A stretch of 64,000 nt of DNA from JAAUTY01 sp964397305 (GCA_964397305.1 CAYNIP010000019.1:9435-73434); one strand, 5' to 3'; counted from the first letter of the stretch, positions 43,007 to 51,956 are shown. Notes: a model not told the origin generated them from the letters alone. Program-made: numbers and translations.

Positions 43007-43477
43007 CTAGCTGGAACGGTCATGGTCTTTGATCGACTGAGCGCGCACGATCTTGGAGCCCGCTTTCAGGCGATAATGCACCCACTGATGCACGGTTTTG
43101 TACGGCACCACTAAGCCGAGGTGAGTTTCTAGCCATTTCACGATCGCACCGTAGCTCTCGAAGCCCTCGCCCTGTTCCAAACGCTCTTGCAGCGCCTTTT
43201 GCGCCCAGTCTGGCAAGCTAGGCTGGCGACCCGTTCTGGGTTTATGGCTCAAGAGGGTTTTAATGCCGCCTTCTCGATAGCACCGGGCCCATTTCTGGAG
43301 TGTAACGCGATGACGGCCGAGGAGTTTGGCCGCCTGTTGCATACTGCTCGCTTGCCCGCTTTTGAGCAGATAGAGGAACTGCACCCTTTCCCGATCTGAG
43401 GGGGTCTTTTGCCGGTGCAGCAAGCTTTTGAGTTCCTCGACTTCTTCCTGGATCTCCAGTTGACAGACTCCTGGCAT
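43007..43477 (-). pseudogene. Orphan IS630-type OrfA (helix-turn-helix half of a transposase)
   Basis: A 156-aa protein matching the N-terminal DNA-binding half of cyanobacterial IS630 transposases. MPGVCQLEIQEEVEELKSLL is followed by the HTH segment QAAKLLGRHRVTLQKWARCY, then GIKTLLSHKPRTGRQPSLP and the second winged helix SYGAIVKWLETHLGLVVPYK. In intact elements a second frame with the DDE catalytic domain continues by frameshift; here it is missing, so the gene is either an IS remnant or a domesticated regulator. No terminal inverted repeats were found around it. Reading frame itself is intact. A GC hairpin lies upstream (43577-43590). Confidence 0.7.
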
Positions 43478-43668
43478 TACTCCTCACGCAACCTTTCTTT
43501 ACAACAGGATTTATACCATCTGTAGCTCCGGGTTGCAGAATTGGGGGCTCGGTATTTTGTGGCCCCCTGGGCCCAAAACGGGCGGAGCCGCCCGGCTGAG
43601 AGGGCGGCTCTGACGTGCTGATGTGATTTTTACTGAGGACGAATGACGACTCCTTGCGCCAGCAGCAG

Positions 43669-43869
43669 CTAGCTCATGGCGGCGTTGCTGCGGTCATAAC
43701 TCAGGCGCGAGGCGGCACTGGGCTTGCCTTGGATTTGGGCGGTGTAGTGAGCCACATCAACATCGACCCCGATATCGGCGGCGGCCCGTCCCAGCATCGA
43801 TTGTTGGCGGTTGCGGATCAGTTTGGTGTGACGCATCATTTGAGCGCGAGCTTGGTTTTGCATAGCCAT
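43669..43869 (-). CDS. Small conserved-type cyanobacterial protein, 66 aa
   Basis: A basic, Met- and Gln-rich small protein: MAMQNQARAQMMRHTKLIRN, RQQSMLGRAAADIGVDVDVA, ending HYTAQIQGKPSAASRLSYDRS. GGAGG lies nine bases before ATG 43869, the best ribosome binding site in this stretch, and TATAGT at 43934-43929 could be its -10 element. I believe similar short proteins occur in other cyanobacteria but cannot name the family. No TM segment. Function unknown. Confidence 0.7.
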   Translation of the reverse strand: MAMQNQARAQMMRHTKLIRNRQQSMLGRAAADIGVDVDVAHYTAQIQGKPSAASRLSYDRSNAAMS

Positions 43870-44165
43870 AATGAAGAGCCTCCGAGTTGCGTGCGATTAA
43901 AACTTCTGTAACCTTGCTTACAATTCTCACTATAACAAAAATTCTGTAGCTGTTGTTACAGAATGCTCAGCTTGTTACAAACGTTCACCCACCACGGCTC
44001 GCAGCGGCTGGCTTGGGCCGAGGGGCTCGGCTGGAATGCTGCTGTGGGTTTGGTGCTGGCGATGGCTAGAGCCCAGGTTGCTCACGCCCCTCTCCCCCTT
44101 TTCGGTAAAATGAGCGCGGAAAAGAAAAATCGTCATCTCGACTGCACTGGGGAGAATAACCAAGC

Positions 44166-45509
44166 GTGGCTACTCGCGTTGTCATCGTGCGTCACGGGCA
44201 GAGCACCTACAATGCCCGTAAGCTGATTCAGGGCCGTTCTGACGAGTCCATCTTGACGGAGCGGGGGTGTGCCGATGCGGCTAAAGTGGGGGCTGCTTTG
44301 CAAGGCTTGCCGTTCACGGCTCTCTACCATAGCCCCCTCCAGCGAGCCGCCCAGACGGCGGCGATCATCCACGAGCATCTGAGCCCCGCGCCGACTCTGA
44401 TCGCCAGGGACCAACTCCTCGAGATTGACCTGCCTCTGTGGGAGAAGCTGAGCCGGCCGGAGGTGCGGGAGCAGTTTCCGGGGGAGTATGAGCAGTGGCA
44501 ACAGCAGCCGGATGCTTTTTCTATGCAGGTGGGCGATCGCCAGCACTACCCCGTCCGTGCCCTCTGCGACCAAGCTCAGACCTTTTGGCAAACGGTCTTG
44601 CCGAAGCACGTGGGTGAAACGATCCTGATCGTCGCCCACAACGGAATCAACCGCTGCCTGCTCCTGAAGGCCCTCGGCATGACCCCAGCCCGCTACCAAA
44701 CCCTTCAGCAGTCCAACTGCTGCCTCAATATTCTCAACTTCAAGGGTGGCTGGGGAGAGCCTGTGCAACTAGAATCCCTCAATCAAGTGGCTCATTTGGG
44801 CCAGGCCATGCCCAAGCCCCGCCCGCCGGGGACTCCGGTCCGCCTTCTACTTGTGCGTCATGGGGAAACGGAGTGGAACCGGGTCTCACGCTTTCAGGGG
44901 GCGATGGATATACCGCTCAATGAAGTCGGCCGGAGCCAGGCTCGCCAAGCGGCGGCCTTCCTACGGGAGGTGCCCTTGAATTTTGCGGCTAGTAGTCCGC
45001 TGTTGCGGCCGAAGGAGACGGCGGAAATCATTCTGGAGTCCCACCCCGGCCTCGAGCTGCGCTTAGACCAGCGGCTCTGTGAGATCAGCCACGGCCTCTG
45101 GGAGGGGAAATTCGAGCGGGAGATTGCCACTGAGTACCCCGAACTCCTCCAGCGCTGGAAGGAGGCGCCCGAGACGGTGCAAATGCCCTCGGGCGAAAAT
45201 CTCCGCCAGGTCTGGCAGCGGGCGATCGCCGCCTGGCAGGATTTAGTGCAGGCCGCCGACGCCCAAGGCAGCCTGGAGCAGCCCACCATCGGTCTCGTCG
45301 TTGCCCACGACGCCGTTAACAAAGTCATCCTCTGCCATCTCTTGGGACTAGAACCCAAGGACTTCTGGGCGATCAAGCAGGGCAACGGTGCGGTCAGCGT
45401 CATCGATTACCCGGAGGGCCCCGACGGGCTGCCGATTCTCCAGGCTATCAATCTGACCGCTCATCTGGGCACTGGGGTTTTAGACCGCACGGCCGCGGGG
45501 GCCCTCTAG
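44166..45509 (+). CDS. Tandem-domain histidine phosphatase (phosphoglycerate mutase family)
   Basis: A 447-aa protein with two histidine-phosphatase domains in a row. The first has the catalytic VVIVRHGQSTYN (residues 5-16), YHSPLQRAAQTA and LIVAHNGINRCLL. The second repeats the pattern with RLLLVRHGETEWN (about 222-234), ASSPLLRPKETAE and GLVVAHDAVNKVIL. Both domains keep RHG, the second Arg (SPLxR) and the late His (AHxxxN), so both look active. The double arrangement is common in cyanobacteria and may be a phosphoglycerate mutase or other phosphatase; the substrate is not known. GTG 44166 follows GGGGAG at about 11 bases. It is followed by a strong palindrome. Confidence 0.88.
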   Translation: MATRVVIVRHGQSTYNARKLIQGRSDESILTERGCADAAKVGAALQGLPFTALYHSPLQRAAQTAAIIHEHLSPAPTLIARDQLLEIDLPLWEKLSRPEVREQFPGEYEQWQQQPDAFSMQVGDRQHYPVRALCDQAQTFWQTVLPKHVGETILIVAHNGINRCLLLKALGMTPARYQTLQQSNCCLNILNFKGGWGEPVQLESLNQVAHLGQAMPKPRPPGTPVRLLLVRHGETEWNRVSRFQGAMDIPLNEVGRSQARQAAAFLREVPLNFAASSPLLRPKETAEIILESHPGLELRLDQRLCEISHGLWEGKFEREIATEYPELLQRWKEAPETVQMPSGENLRQVWQRAIAAWQDLVQAADAQGSLEQPTIGLVVAHDAVNKVILCHLLGLEPKDFWAIKQGNGAVSVIDYPEGPDGLPILQAINLTAHLGTGVLDRTAAGAL

Positions 45510-45540
45510 GGCGAGCTGCCTGAACCCTAGGAGGCTAAGG

Positions 45541-45577
45541 CGTTGCTGAGCACAACGTTATGTTGCGCTCAGCAACG
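45541..45577. terminator. Long palindromic hairpin after the phosphatase gene
   Basis: CGTTGCTGAGC (45541-45551) pairs perfectly with GCTCAGCAACG (45567-45577), and the stem continues inward to CAAC/GTTG after one mismatch. It lies 32 bp past the stop codon. There is no T-run, so it is a possible attenuator, RNA stabiliser or factor-dependent stop rather than a classic terminator. Confidence 0.5.
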
Positions 45578-45733
45578 CTGTGCAAACCTCCTTGAATAAT
45601 CATTACGAATCGGGTGAACAAGGGCTAAACCCTAAGCAAAGCGATCATAATGAAGGTGTCAATCTCTCCAGCCTGCATCGCCTCTCGGAGCGATTGGGCA
45701 GTGGGATGTCTGATCTACGCGAGGTAAGCCGTT

Positions 45734-45886
45734 ATGAATATTCGCAAAACCTTTGCTGATGTGAATCGCTATTTTTCGGTGGCGATCGCCCGTATTTTTG
45801 GTCCCAACGATAATTCCTATCCTGCGGTCGGCCCTCAGCCTTTTTCCGGCGACCTGCCCCGCAAGCAAGAGCACGACGACGCCTGA
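45734..45886 (+). CDS. Small conserved-type cyanobacterial protein, 50 aa
   Basis: Starts MNIRKTFADVNRYFSVAIAR, continues IFGPNDNSYPAVGPQPFSGD and ends LPRKQEHDDA. GAGG lies nine bases upstream of ATG 45734. The amphipathic helix followed by 'IFxPxDxxYPAVGxQPFSGD' looks like a short cyanobacterial family I have seen without an assigned function. An internal HIP1 site is read in frame (AIAR). No signal peptide. It stands alone between the phosphatase and aldolase genes. Confidence 0.7.
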   Translation: MNIRKTFADVNRYFSVAIARIFGPNDNSYPAVGPQPFSGDLPRKQEHDDA

Positions 45887-46210
45887 TCGCGGACTCGGGC
45901 CACGAATGTGGAATTCTCTAGCATGGTATCGGATGGAAAAGCGGTAGCGCTGACTACAAAGTGCTGCCGCTTTACTTTGGCCGGCGGTGGGCTCCCCGCT
46001 TCCCCTCGAGGTCTCGACTCTATCGCGCGGTAGATTTACCCGACGAACAGCAGCAGGATGGCAGGGCCACCCCAAGCCCTAGTTACAATACCTAGAAACT
46101 CTGGTAAACTTATTCTTAAGATTCTTATAAGAATTCTGCTTCTCAGACTATTGCCAGAGCGCGAGAAGCAATCTAAAAAGACGACCGAAGGAATTAGGAG
46201 GACTACTTTT
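45887..46210. other. Upstream region of the aldolase gene
   Basis: About 320 bp with no gene I can support. The left two thirds have mixed composition; from 46095 it turns AT-rich and carries a 14-bp perfect palindrome (46121-46134), probable promoter DNA, and a strong ribosome binding site (46197-46202). Confidence 0.45.
46121..46134. promoter_or_regulatory. Palindrome in the aldolase promoter region
   Basis: ATTCTTATAAGAAT is a perfect 14-bp palindrome 77 bp before the aldolase start codon, inside the only AT-rich stretch of the spacer. It could be an operator or contain a TATAAG-like -10 element. No known binding-site family is matched. Confidence 0.4.
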
Positions 46211-47290
46211 ATGGCGCTCGTACCCATGCGACTGCTGCTGGATCACGCGGCTGAGAACGATTACGGGATTCCTGCTTACAATGTCAACAACATGGAGCAA
46301 ATCTTGTCGATCATGCAGGCGGCGGAAGAAGCGGACAGCCCCGTGATTCTGCAAGCATCTCGCGGCGCGCGCAAATATGCCGGTGAGAACTTCCTGCGCC
46401 ACCTAATCTTGGCGGCGGTGGAAACTTACCCGCACATCCCCATCGCCATGCACCAAGATCATGGCAACGCTCCGTCCACCTGCTACTCGGCCATGCGCCA
46501 CGGTTTCACCAGCGTGATGATGGACGGCTCTCTGGAAGCAGACGCCAAGACCCCCGCAAGCTTTGAGTACAACGTCGCTGTCACGGCGGAGGTCGTGAAA
46601 GTGGCCCACTCCATCGGCGTGAGTGTTGAAGGGGAACTGGGCTGCCTCGGCTCCCTCGAGACCGGCATGGGCGACAAGGAAGACGGTCACGGGGCAGAAG
46701 GGAAACTGAGCCACGATCAACTGTTGACCGATCCCGATGAAGCGGTGCAATTTGTGGAGCAAACCCAAGTGGATGCTCTCGCAGTTGCCATCGGCACCAG
46801 CCACGGCGCCTACAAGTTTACCCGCAAGCCGACGGGTGAAATTCTCGCGATCAGCCGCATTGAAGAAATTCATAAGCGCCTGCCCAACACCCACTTGGTC
46901 ATGCACGGTTCTTCCTCAGTGCCCAAGGAACTGATCGACATGATCAACGAGTACGGCGGTGCGATCCCGGAAACCTACGGTGTGCCCATCGAAGAAATTC
47001 AAAAGGGCATCAAGAGCGGTGTCCGCAAGGTGAACATCGACACCGACAACCGCTTGGCGATCACGGCAGCGATCCGTAAGGCAGCAGCGGCAGATCCGAA
47101 GAACTTCGACCCCCGCCACTTCCTGAAGCCTTCGATTACGATGATGAAGGATGTCTGCTTGGAGCGCTACCAAGCCTTTGGCACGGCGGGTAATGCTAGC
47201 AAGATTCAGCAAGTGTCTCTAGATGAGTTTGCGGCGAAGTATGCCAGCGGCGAACTGGCAGCGAAAGTCAAAACGGCGGTGGCTGTTTAA
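46211..47290 (+). CDS. fba: Class II fructose-1,6-bisphosphate aldolase
   Basis: Zinc-dependent aldolase of glycolysis, gluconeogenesis and the Calvin cycle; it may also act on sedoheptulose-1,7-bisphosphate in cyanobacteria. The 359-aa protein has YGIPAYNVNNMEQILSIM, the metal site IAMHQDHGN (about 79-87), VSVEGELGCLGSLETG, LAVAIGTSHGAYKF, LVMHGSSSVP (second metal His) and the phosphate/substrate loop KVNIDTDNRLA. ATG 46211 follows AGGAGG (46197-46202) at eight bases, an excellent site, which rules out the longer open frame from 46058. It is monocistronic, with a strong terminator after it. Confidence 0.96.
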   Translation: MALVPMRLLLDHAAENDYGIPAYNVNNMEQILSIMQAAEEADSPVILQASRGARKYAGENFLRHLILAAVETYPHIPIAMHQDHGNAPSTCYSAMRHGFTSVMMDGSLEADAKTPASFEYNVAVTAEVVKVAHSIGVSVEGELGCLGSLETGMGDKEDGHGAEGKLSHDQLLTDPDEAVQFVEQTQVDALAVAIGTSHGAYKFTRKPTGEILAISRIEEIHKRLPNTHLVMHGSSSVPKELIDMINEYGGAIPETYGVPIEEIQKGIKSGVRKVNIDTDNRLAITAAIRKAAAADPKNFDPRHFLKPSITMMKDVCLERYQAFGTAGNASKIQQVSLDEFAAKYASGELAAKVKTAVAV

Positions 47291-47343
47291 GAAACTCAGG
47301 CGGCGGCTGTGATGAGTGGCTGCTAGCACTGTGTTTTTGCAGA

Positions 47344-47373
47344 AACCGGGGGGATCACCTCCCGGTTTTTTTT
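47344..47373 (+). terminator. Rho-independent terminator of fba
   Basis: AACCGGG (47344-47350) pairs with CCCGGTT (47361-47367), with a further GG/CC extension, followed by a run of T to 47373. It lies 53 bp past the fba stop codon. Confidence 0.88.
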
Positions 47374-47474
47374 ACTGCCTTCTCCTTTGAATGGACTTTA
47401 GGGGGTGACAACCATGCCCCTGCCAATTCGGGCCTCCCTGGGGGAGCCTCCCCCGTTGGCGTTACGGAGGCCCA

Positions 47475-47563
47475 GGCGGTAAGAAGCCGCTGCGCGTCTA
47501 CATCCCCCGACCCCTTTTTCTCCCAAGGAGGGCGCAGGGGAGCCTCCAACGTGAGATGCACCC
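47475..47563 (-). repeat. Mosaic dispersed repeat, copy B (inverted)
   Basis: On the minus strand it begins GGGTGCATCTCACGTTGGAG and includes GGGGGATGTAGACGCGCAGC, matching 6707-6797 and 51957-52030. Beyond 47475 the text diverges into a separate inverted repeat (GGCCTCCCTGGGGGAGCCTC near 47430-47450). Confidence 0.65.
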
Positions 47564-47587
47564 TCCTAGTGTTAGGCCGTAGCTCGG

Positions 47588-48847
47588 CTAGTCTGGCTTG
47601 TCGTTCAGGGAGCGGAATCGAGCTTTAGCGGCCTGGAAGGACTCCCGCATCGCGGCCTGAATCCGTTCTGGGTTGGGGGTTTTGCCGCCCAGGAGATCGC
47701 CGAAATAGATGCAGGCTGCCTCGCCCAGGGCCCAGGTGTAGGCGGCGGCCCAGGAGGCGGCGATCGCACTGCCGAAGCCGGGAATAAACTTCACCAACTC
47801 CCGCCCCACCGTCTGGGCCAAGAAGCCCCCGGCGATCGCGCTGACCAGGCCCCCGGCCTGGGAGGGAGCGAGGGTTTGCCCGTAGAGCCGGCCCAGCAGC
47901 CCCACCATCGACACTTGCAGCGTCGTCAGGACCGGCATGGTGGCGAAGGGTAACGGCACCGCCGCCAGGGTTGCGGCCGCGAGGGCAAAGGGTAGAATAT
48001 AGCGCCGTCCCGCCTCGCGGTAGAGGGAGCCCAGGGAGGCCGCCGCTTCCCCGGCGACCAGCTCGTGAATGGTGCGGGCCTCGGCTTCAGGGAGCAAGTC
48101 GGCGATCGCTGCCTCAAAGGCCGCCAAGCCGTAAAACACCGGCGTGAAGCCATCTTCTTCCAGGGTGAAATCAATGACGACAGACCGATCATAGAGACCG
48201 GCAAAGCTCGCTTCGATAGCCGCCAAGGCTCGGGTCACGGCTGGCAGCGTCGGTGGATAGTCAGGATGATCCGTCACGTCCGGCGGATAGACTTCATGGA
48301 GGCAAGTGACAGCCAGCAGACAGGGAATCGTCGGGTGAGCTTGACGCAGGCGCGCCAAAATCTGGCCCAGGGAGTCCGTGGCGAAGTCGGTAATCTTAAC
48401 CGTCAGAATGAAGATGCGCGCCTGCTGTCGTTGCGACTCCAGCTCCCGGAGCAGATCGTCGGCGATCGCCGCCGTCTCCGGTTGGATGTCCCCCAGGCCC
48501 ACCGTATCCGTAAAGACAATCAGCGGCACATCATCCACCGGGTAGGCGTAGCGGGTGGTGTGCTGGGTGTGGGGCCGGAAGCCCTGGCCGATGATCTCGG
48601 CCGAAACCCCAGTGATGCCCCGCACGATGGAACTCTTGCCAGCCTGAGGCTTGCCCAGCAGCAGGGCCTCCGTCGTCGGCAGTTGGGCCCGTACTTGAGC
48701 GAGGATCGCCGCCATCTGGTCATCGCTGACGTTAAACCACCGGGCCACTTGTTGCTGGAACTGCTGGCGAACGGTGTACCAGACGGCTTTCAAACCCTGG
48801 GGCTGAGGGGAAGCCGCGTCGCGGGGTGGCGGAGCATCGGGAAGCAT
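47588..48847 (-). CDS. GTPase-like protein with C-terminal DUF697 membrane domain
   Basis: A 419-aa protein with a P-loop GTPase domain followed by hydrophobic helices. The G1 motif is LLGKPQAGKSSIVRG (about 61-75), with FTDTVGLGD (G3, about 111-119) clear. The G4 motif NKxD is not standard: the corresponding strand reads LLAVTCLHEVYPPD, so base specificity is unsure. The C-terminal part (about 265-395) has hydrophobic stretches and the DUF697-type pattern GGLVSAIAGGFLAQTVGREL and KFIPGFGSAIAASWAAAYTWALGEAA. Such proteins are common in cyanobacteria and are membrane-associated; their role is unknown. It is divergent from pdhC across a repeat-bearing spacer. Confidence 0.8.
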   Translation of the reverse strand: MLPDAPPPRDAASPQPQGLKAVWYTVRQQFQQQVARWFNVSDDQMAAILAQVRAQLPTTEALLLGKPQAGKSSIVRGITGVSAEIIGQGFRPHTQHTTRYAYPVDDVPLIVFTDTVGLGDIQPETAAIADDLLRELESQRQQARIFILTVKITDFATDSLGQILARLRQAHPTIPCLLAVTCLHEVYPPDVTDHPDYPPTLPAVTRALAAIEASFAGLYDRSVVIDFTLEEDGFTPVFYGLAAFEAAIADLLPEAEARTIHELVAGEAAASLGSLYREAGRRYILPFALAAATLAAVPLPFATMPVLTTLQVSMVGLLGRLYGQTLAPSQAGGLVSAIAGGFLAQTVGRELVKFIPGFGSAIAASWAAAYTWALGEAACIYFGDLLGGKTPNPERIQAAMRESFQAAKARFRSLNDKPD

Positions 48848-49293
48848 GGTTCTAGCCAGGAGAACGACCGACTCTAGAATAAGGCAGAAGTGGGTTGGTC
48901 AGCCCCCGCTGCTGGGAGCAGAGGGCTGAAAGGGTAGCGAGAAAGAACTGCCAATCCAGCCGCTTCCCCAAGTCGGGTGAACGAAATTTTGCGCGGGATG
49001 TTGTTACTCCTTAGCTCAGCCCTCACCCCAACCCCTCTCTCAAGTTGGGAGAGGGGCTTCTAACTCTCCTGCTACCAGCTTTGGGAGCAGGGGCCGGGGG
49101 AGGAGGGCCCCGTAACCTCAAAGAGGGCGACCCTCTGCTCCTTGAACCATCGCTTAAAATTCAGGGAAGCCGCGCTTTTTTTTCGTCCGCCCCCCAAGTC
49201 GTGCCCGGTCAGCCTGAGCGCGGTAAACGCGGTAAAATAGCTAGGCTTAGCCTCGTGGCTTCCCTTACTTATCGACTCGACAGCGCAGGACTT
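48848..49293. other. Spacer between divergent genes filled largely by a dispersed repeat
   Basis: Contains the 219-bp repeat copy at 48974-49192 and, to its right, the pdhC promoter and leader. An open frame runs through the repeat into pdhC, but its text is repeat-derived and is not counted as coding. Confidence 0.5.
48974..49192 (+). repeat. Long dispersed repeat, copy 1
   Basis: Runs from CGGGTGAACGAAATTTTGCG to TTTTTTTTCGTCCGCC and matches 53010-53250 along its whole length. The main difference is a gap: copy 2 has an extra 'CTGTTCGCGCTAGCGTCGCGGAGCG' segment. Includes the CCCTCACCCCAACCCC element and the 'GGGAGCAGGGGCCGGGGG' hairpin. It ends about 100 bp before pdhC. Confidence 0.75.
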
Positions 49294-50565
49294 ATGATTC
49301 GCGACATCTTCATGCCGGCTCTCAGTTCCACCATGACCGAAGGCAAGATTGTGTCTTGGGTAAAGGCCCCAGGGGACAAAGTTGCCAAGGGGGAAACCGT
49401 CGTGGTGGTGGAATCCGATAAGGCTGATATGGATGTGGAGTCGTTTTATGAGGGCTACCTAGCGACGATTTTGGTCGAAGCGGGTCAGGAGGCTCCGGTG
49501 GGAGCGGCGATCGCCCTCCTCGCGGAGACAGAGGCCGAGATCGAGCAGGCCAAGCAACAGGCCAGCCAGGCCCCCACCACCGCCCCTGCCAGTTCCCCGG
49601 CTGTAGCGGCTGCTCCTAGCCCCGCACCAGCGCCGGCCCCGGCAGCGGCGGCAACCCCCAGCAACCGCAACGGCCGCCTCGTCGCCTCTCCCCGGGCTCG
49701 CAAGCTGGCCAAGGAACTCAAGGTTGACCTCACCACCCTGGAGGGCAGCGGTCCCTATGGACGGATCACGGCCGGCGATGTTGAAGCTGCTGCCGGTGTC
49801 TTGCCCAAGGGCAGCCGCGCCCTGGTCACGACGCCCCAAGTGACCAGCCTCGCCAAAGCGCCGGCCCCCGTGATCACTGCACCGCCCGCGCCGGGAGAAT
49901 ACGTCCCCTTCAACACCTTGCAGAAGGCGGTCGTCCGCAACATGGTGGCCAGCCTGGAAGTGCCCGATTTTCGCGTCGGCTACACAATTACCACCGATGC
50001 CCTGGACAAGCTCTACAAGCAGATCAAACCCAAGGGTGTCACCATGACCGCTCTGTTGGCCAAGGCGGTGGCCGTCACCCTCCAGAAGCACCCGGTCGTC
50101 AATGCTAGCTACGGCGATGATGGCCGTCGCTACGCCAGCCAGATCAATATCGCTGTGGCGGTGGCCATGCCCGATGGCGGCCTGATTACCCCAGTCTTAC
50201 GGGCCGCCGACCAGCTTGATATTTACTCCCTCTCCCGCAACTGGAAGGATCTCGTGACCCGGTCCCGCAGCAAGCAGTTGCAGCCCGATGAATACAACAG
50301 TGGGACGTTTACGATCTCGAACCTGGGGATGTTTGGGGTCGATCGCTTTGACGCTATTTTGCTTCCCGGTCAGGGAGCCATCCTCGCGGTGGGAGCGTCG
50401 CGGCCGCAACTGGTGGCCAATGACGATGGGAGCTTCGCAGTCAAGCGACAGATGCAGGTGAACTTGACGTGCGACCACCGCAGCATCTACGGCGCCGATG
50501 CGGCTAGCTTCCTGCAAGACTTGGCGAAACTGATCGAGACCAACGCTCAGGCCCTGACGCTGTAG
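49294..50565 (+). CDS. pdhC: Pyruvate dehydrogenase E2, dihydrolipoyl acetyltransferase
   Basis: Core E2 component that passes the acetyl group from lipoyl to CoA. The 423-aa protein has one N-terminal lipoyl domain (1-78) with the lipoylation Lys in VVVESDKADMDVESF (near 43). An Ala/Pro linker (about 85-130) follows, then the peripheral-subunit-binding domain (VASPRARKLAKELKVD, about 130-165, with GPYGRITAGDV), a second linker, and the catalytic domain (about 195-423) ending LTCDHRSIYGADAASFLQDL with the catalytic His. The Ala/Pro linkers are typical. ATG 49294 opens the lipoyl domain and follows AGGA closely; the longer frame from 49045 would run through repeat DNA. Confidence 0.95.
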   Translation: MIRDIFMPALSSTMTEGKIVSWVKAPGDKVAKGETVVVVESDKADMDVESFYEGYLATILVEAGQEAPVGAAIALLAETEAEIEQAKQQASQAPTTAPASSPAVAAAPSPAPAPAPAAAATPSNRNGRLVASPRARKLAKELKVDLTTLEGSGPYGRITAGDVEAAAGVLPKGSRALVTTPQVTSLAKAPAPVITAPPAPGEYVPFNTLQKAVVRNMVASLEVPDFRVGYTITTDALDKLYKQIKPKGVTMTALLAKAVAVTLQKHPVVNASYGDDGRRYASQINIAVAVAMPDGGLITPVLRAADQLDIYSLSRNWKDLVTRSRSKQLQPDEYNSGTFTISNLGMFGVDRFDAILLPGQGAILAVGASRPQLVANDDGSFAVKRQMQVNLTCDHRSIYGADAASFLQDLAKLIETNAQALTL

Positions 50566-50660
50566 ACCCATCAGGCTGGGTTGGAGTCGTTGGCCGGGGA
50601 GGCCGGCTGAGCTTGGAGGCTTCGGCTTCAGGACTCCCGCTCAACCGACCCTGGCCCCCT

Positions 50661-51863
50661 TCAAGCAGAGGCAAAGTTGGCGGGGTCTTGGTCGCGACGG
50701 TGCTGAGTCGGAATGGGGGGACCTGGGCGATCGCCCCCCAGGGCTGCCGTGACCTCCAGCGACTCCCGCAGCCGCTTCGCGGCATAGATGGACATATCCC
50801 GGGGCACACTAACGCGATCGCGCAGGTAGCGCAGGCCGACCTCCGACCCCGGCGGCGGCGGGCAGGCCGCGCCCGTGATCAAATACGTCAGGGCACAGCG
50901 CAGGGCCGGGTCAAACTGAGGGGCCTCCAGAGGATTGACCCGCAACAAATTATGGCGATGCTTGAGCACCCGCGCCAGGGCTTCCCCCCGCGCCGTCTCC
51001 GGTTCCGGATAGCGCACATCGGGCAACCCCAACCAGGGCCCCGCATCAACCCGCTGCTGGTTGGCCAGGGCCTGGGGTTCCCCGTTGCTCCAGCAGCCCC
51101 CCATCTGGGGCGGCAAGTCGTGGGCGTGGGTGTGGAAATCGCTCTGGGTGCCGCGATAGGTGCTGCGGCTTTCTAAGGCATCAAACCAGGCGGCAAGGCG
51201 AGGATTGGCCTCCCGCAGGGAGTAGCCTTTGTAGTAAAACAGGCTGGCATTCATGCGCTCGACATAGGGCGTGAATACCACATCGACGACGCTGAATTCC
51301 TCGAGGAAGTAAGGGCCGGGCGTGCTCGCCAGGGCCGCTTCGACTTGGGCTACAACACCGAGAAATTGCTCACGGTTGCGCTGCTCATCGCGGGGCGATC
51401 GCGCCGGGTAGCAGAGCCAGAGACACCAGGCCCGGAACAGGAGCCGCTCCAGCCGCCGCAGGGGCAGCACTTCGGGCGCACTCATGGCGCGGGCCAGGGG
51501 CCCAAAGGTCTGTTCCAGGGCCAGCAAAATATCGTCACTCTCCGTGATCAACTGCCCGTCCAGCTCCACGGCGGGCAGCATCCCGGACGGGACAATCTGC
51601 TTATACCAGCGTTCTTTCTGCCCATAGCAAAACATCGTCACCTTTTCAATCCGGTAGGGGATGCGCTGCTCCTCCAGCCAGAACCAGACTTTTTGGCAGT
51701 AGGGACACCAAGCATGGTGGTCTCGGTAGAGCGTGACCCGCACCGCCGTTTCCGGCTGCCCAAAAAGACGCAGCCGCGCTTGGGCATTGGTCGGGCCTTG
51801 GACCCGCTCAAGGGAAAAATCACTGTGGGCTTCCAGTTCAGCCCAGCTTAGGGGGGTCGTCAT
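50661..51863 (-). CDS. Glutathione S-transferase-like protein with long C-terminal region
   Basis: A 400-aa thioredoxin-fold/GST protein, about twice the size of a usual GST. After a 40-residue lead, the N-terminal domain has LYRDHHAWCPYCQKVWFWLE with a CPYC redox pair (Cys 53 and Cys 56) and IVPSGMLPAVELDGQLITESDDI (the cis-Pro and Glu-Ser that bind glutathione). The helical C-terminal domain carries YFLEEFSVVDVVFTPYVERM. The last 150 residues are extra and include LTYLITGAACPPPPGSEVGL. CPYC suggests a dithiol, glutaredoxin-like or omega-type activity, which is inference. It is convergent with pdhC, 95 bp apart. Confidence 0.82.
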   Translation of the reverse strand: MTTPLSWAELEAHSDFSLERVQGPTNAQARLRLFGQPETAVRVTLYRDHHAWCPYCQKVWFWLEEQRIPYRIEKVTMFCYGQKERWYKQIVPSGMLPAVELDGQLITESDDILLALEQTFGPLARAMSAPEVLPLRRLERLLFRAWCLWLCYPARSPRDEQRNREQFLGVVAQVEAALASTPGPYFLEEFSVVDVVFTPYVERMNASLFYYKGYSLREANPRLAAWFDALESRSTYRGTQSDFHTHAHDLPPQMGGCWSNGEPQALANQQRVDAGPWLGLPDVRYPEPETARGEALARVLKHRHNLLRVNPLEAPQFDPALRCALTYLITGAACPPPPGSEVGLRYLRDRVSVPRDMSIYAAKRLRESLEVTAALGGDRPGPPIPTQHRRDQDPANFASA

Positions 51864-51956
51864 AGCCTCGGGAGTAAGTAAAATTGAGTGCTACCAGAAT
51901 AAGGAGCGGTGCTGCTGACGATGATAATGAAAATCGCGTAGCCAGGGGTTGGGCAG

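Noticed and set aside
49045..49293. N-terminal extension of pdhC
   Set aside because: The frame is open but is made of the dispersed repeat; the lipoyl domain starts at ATG 49294.
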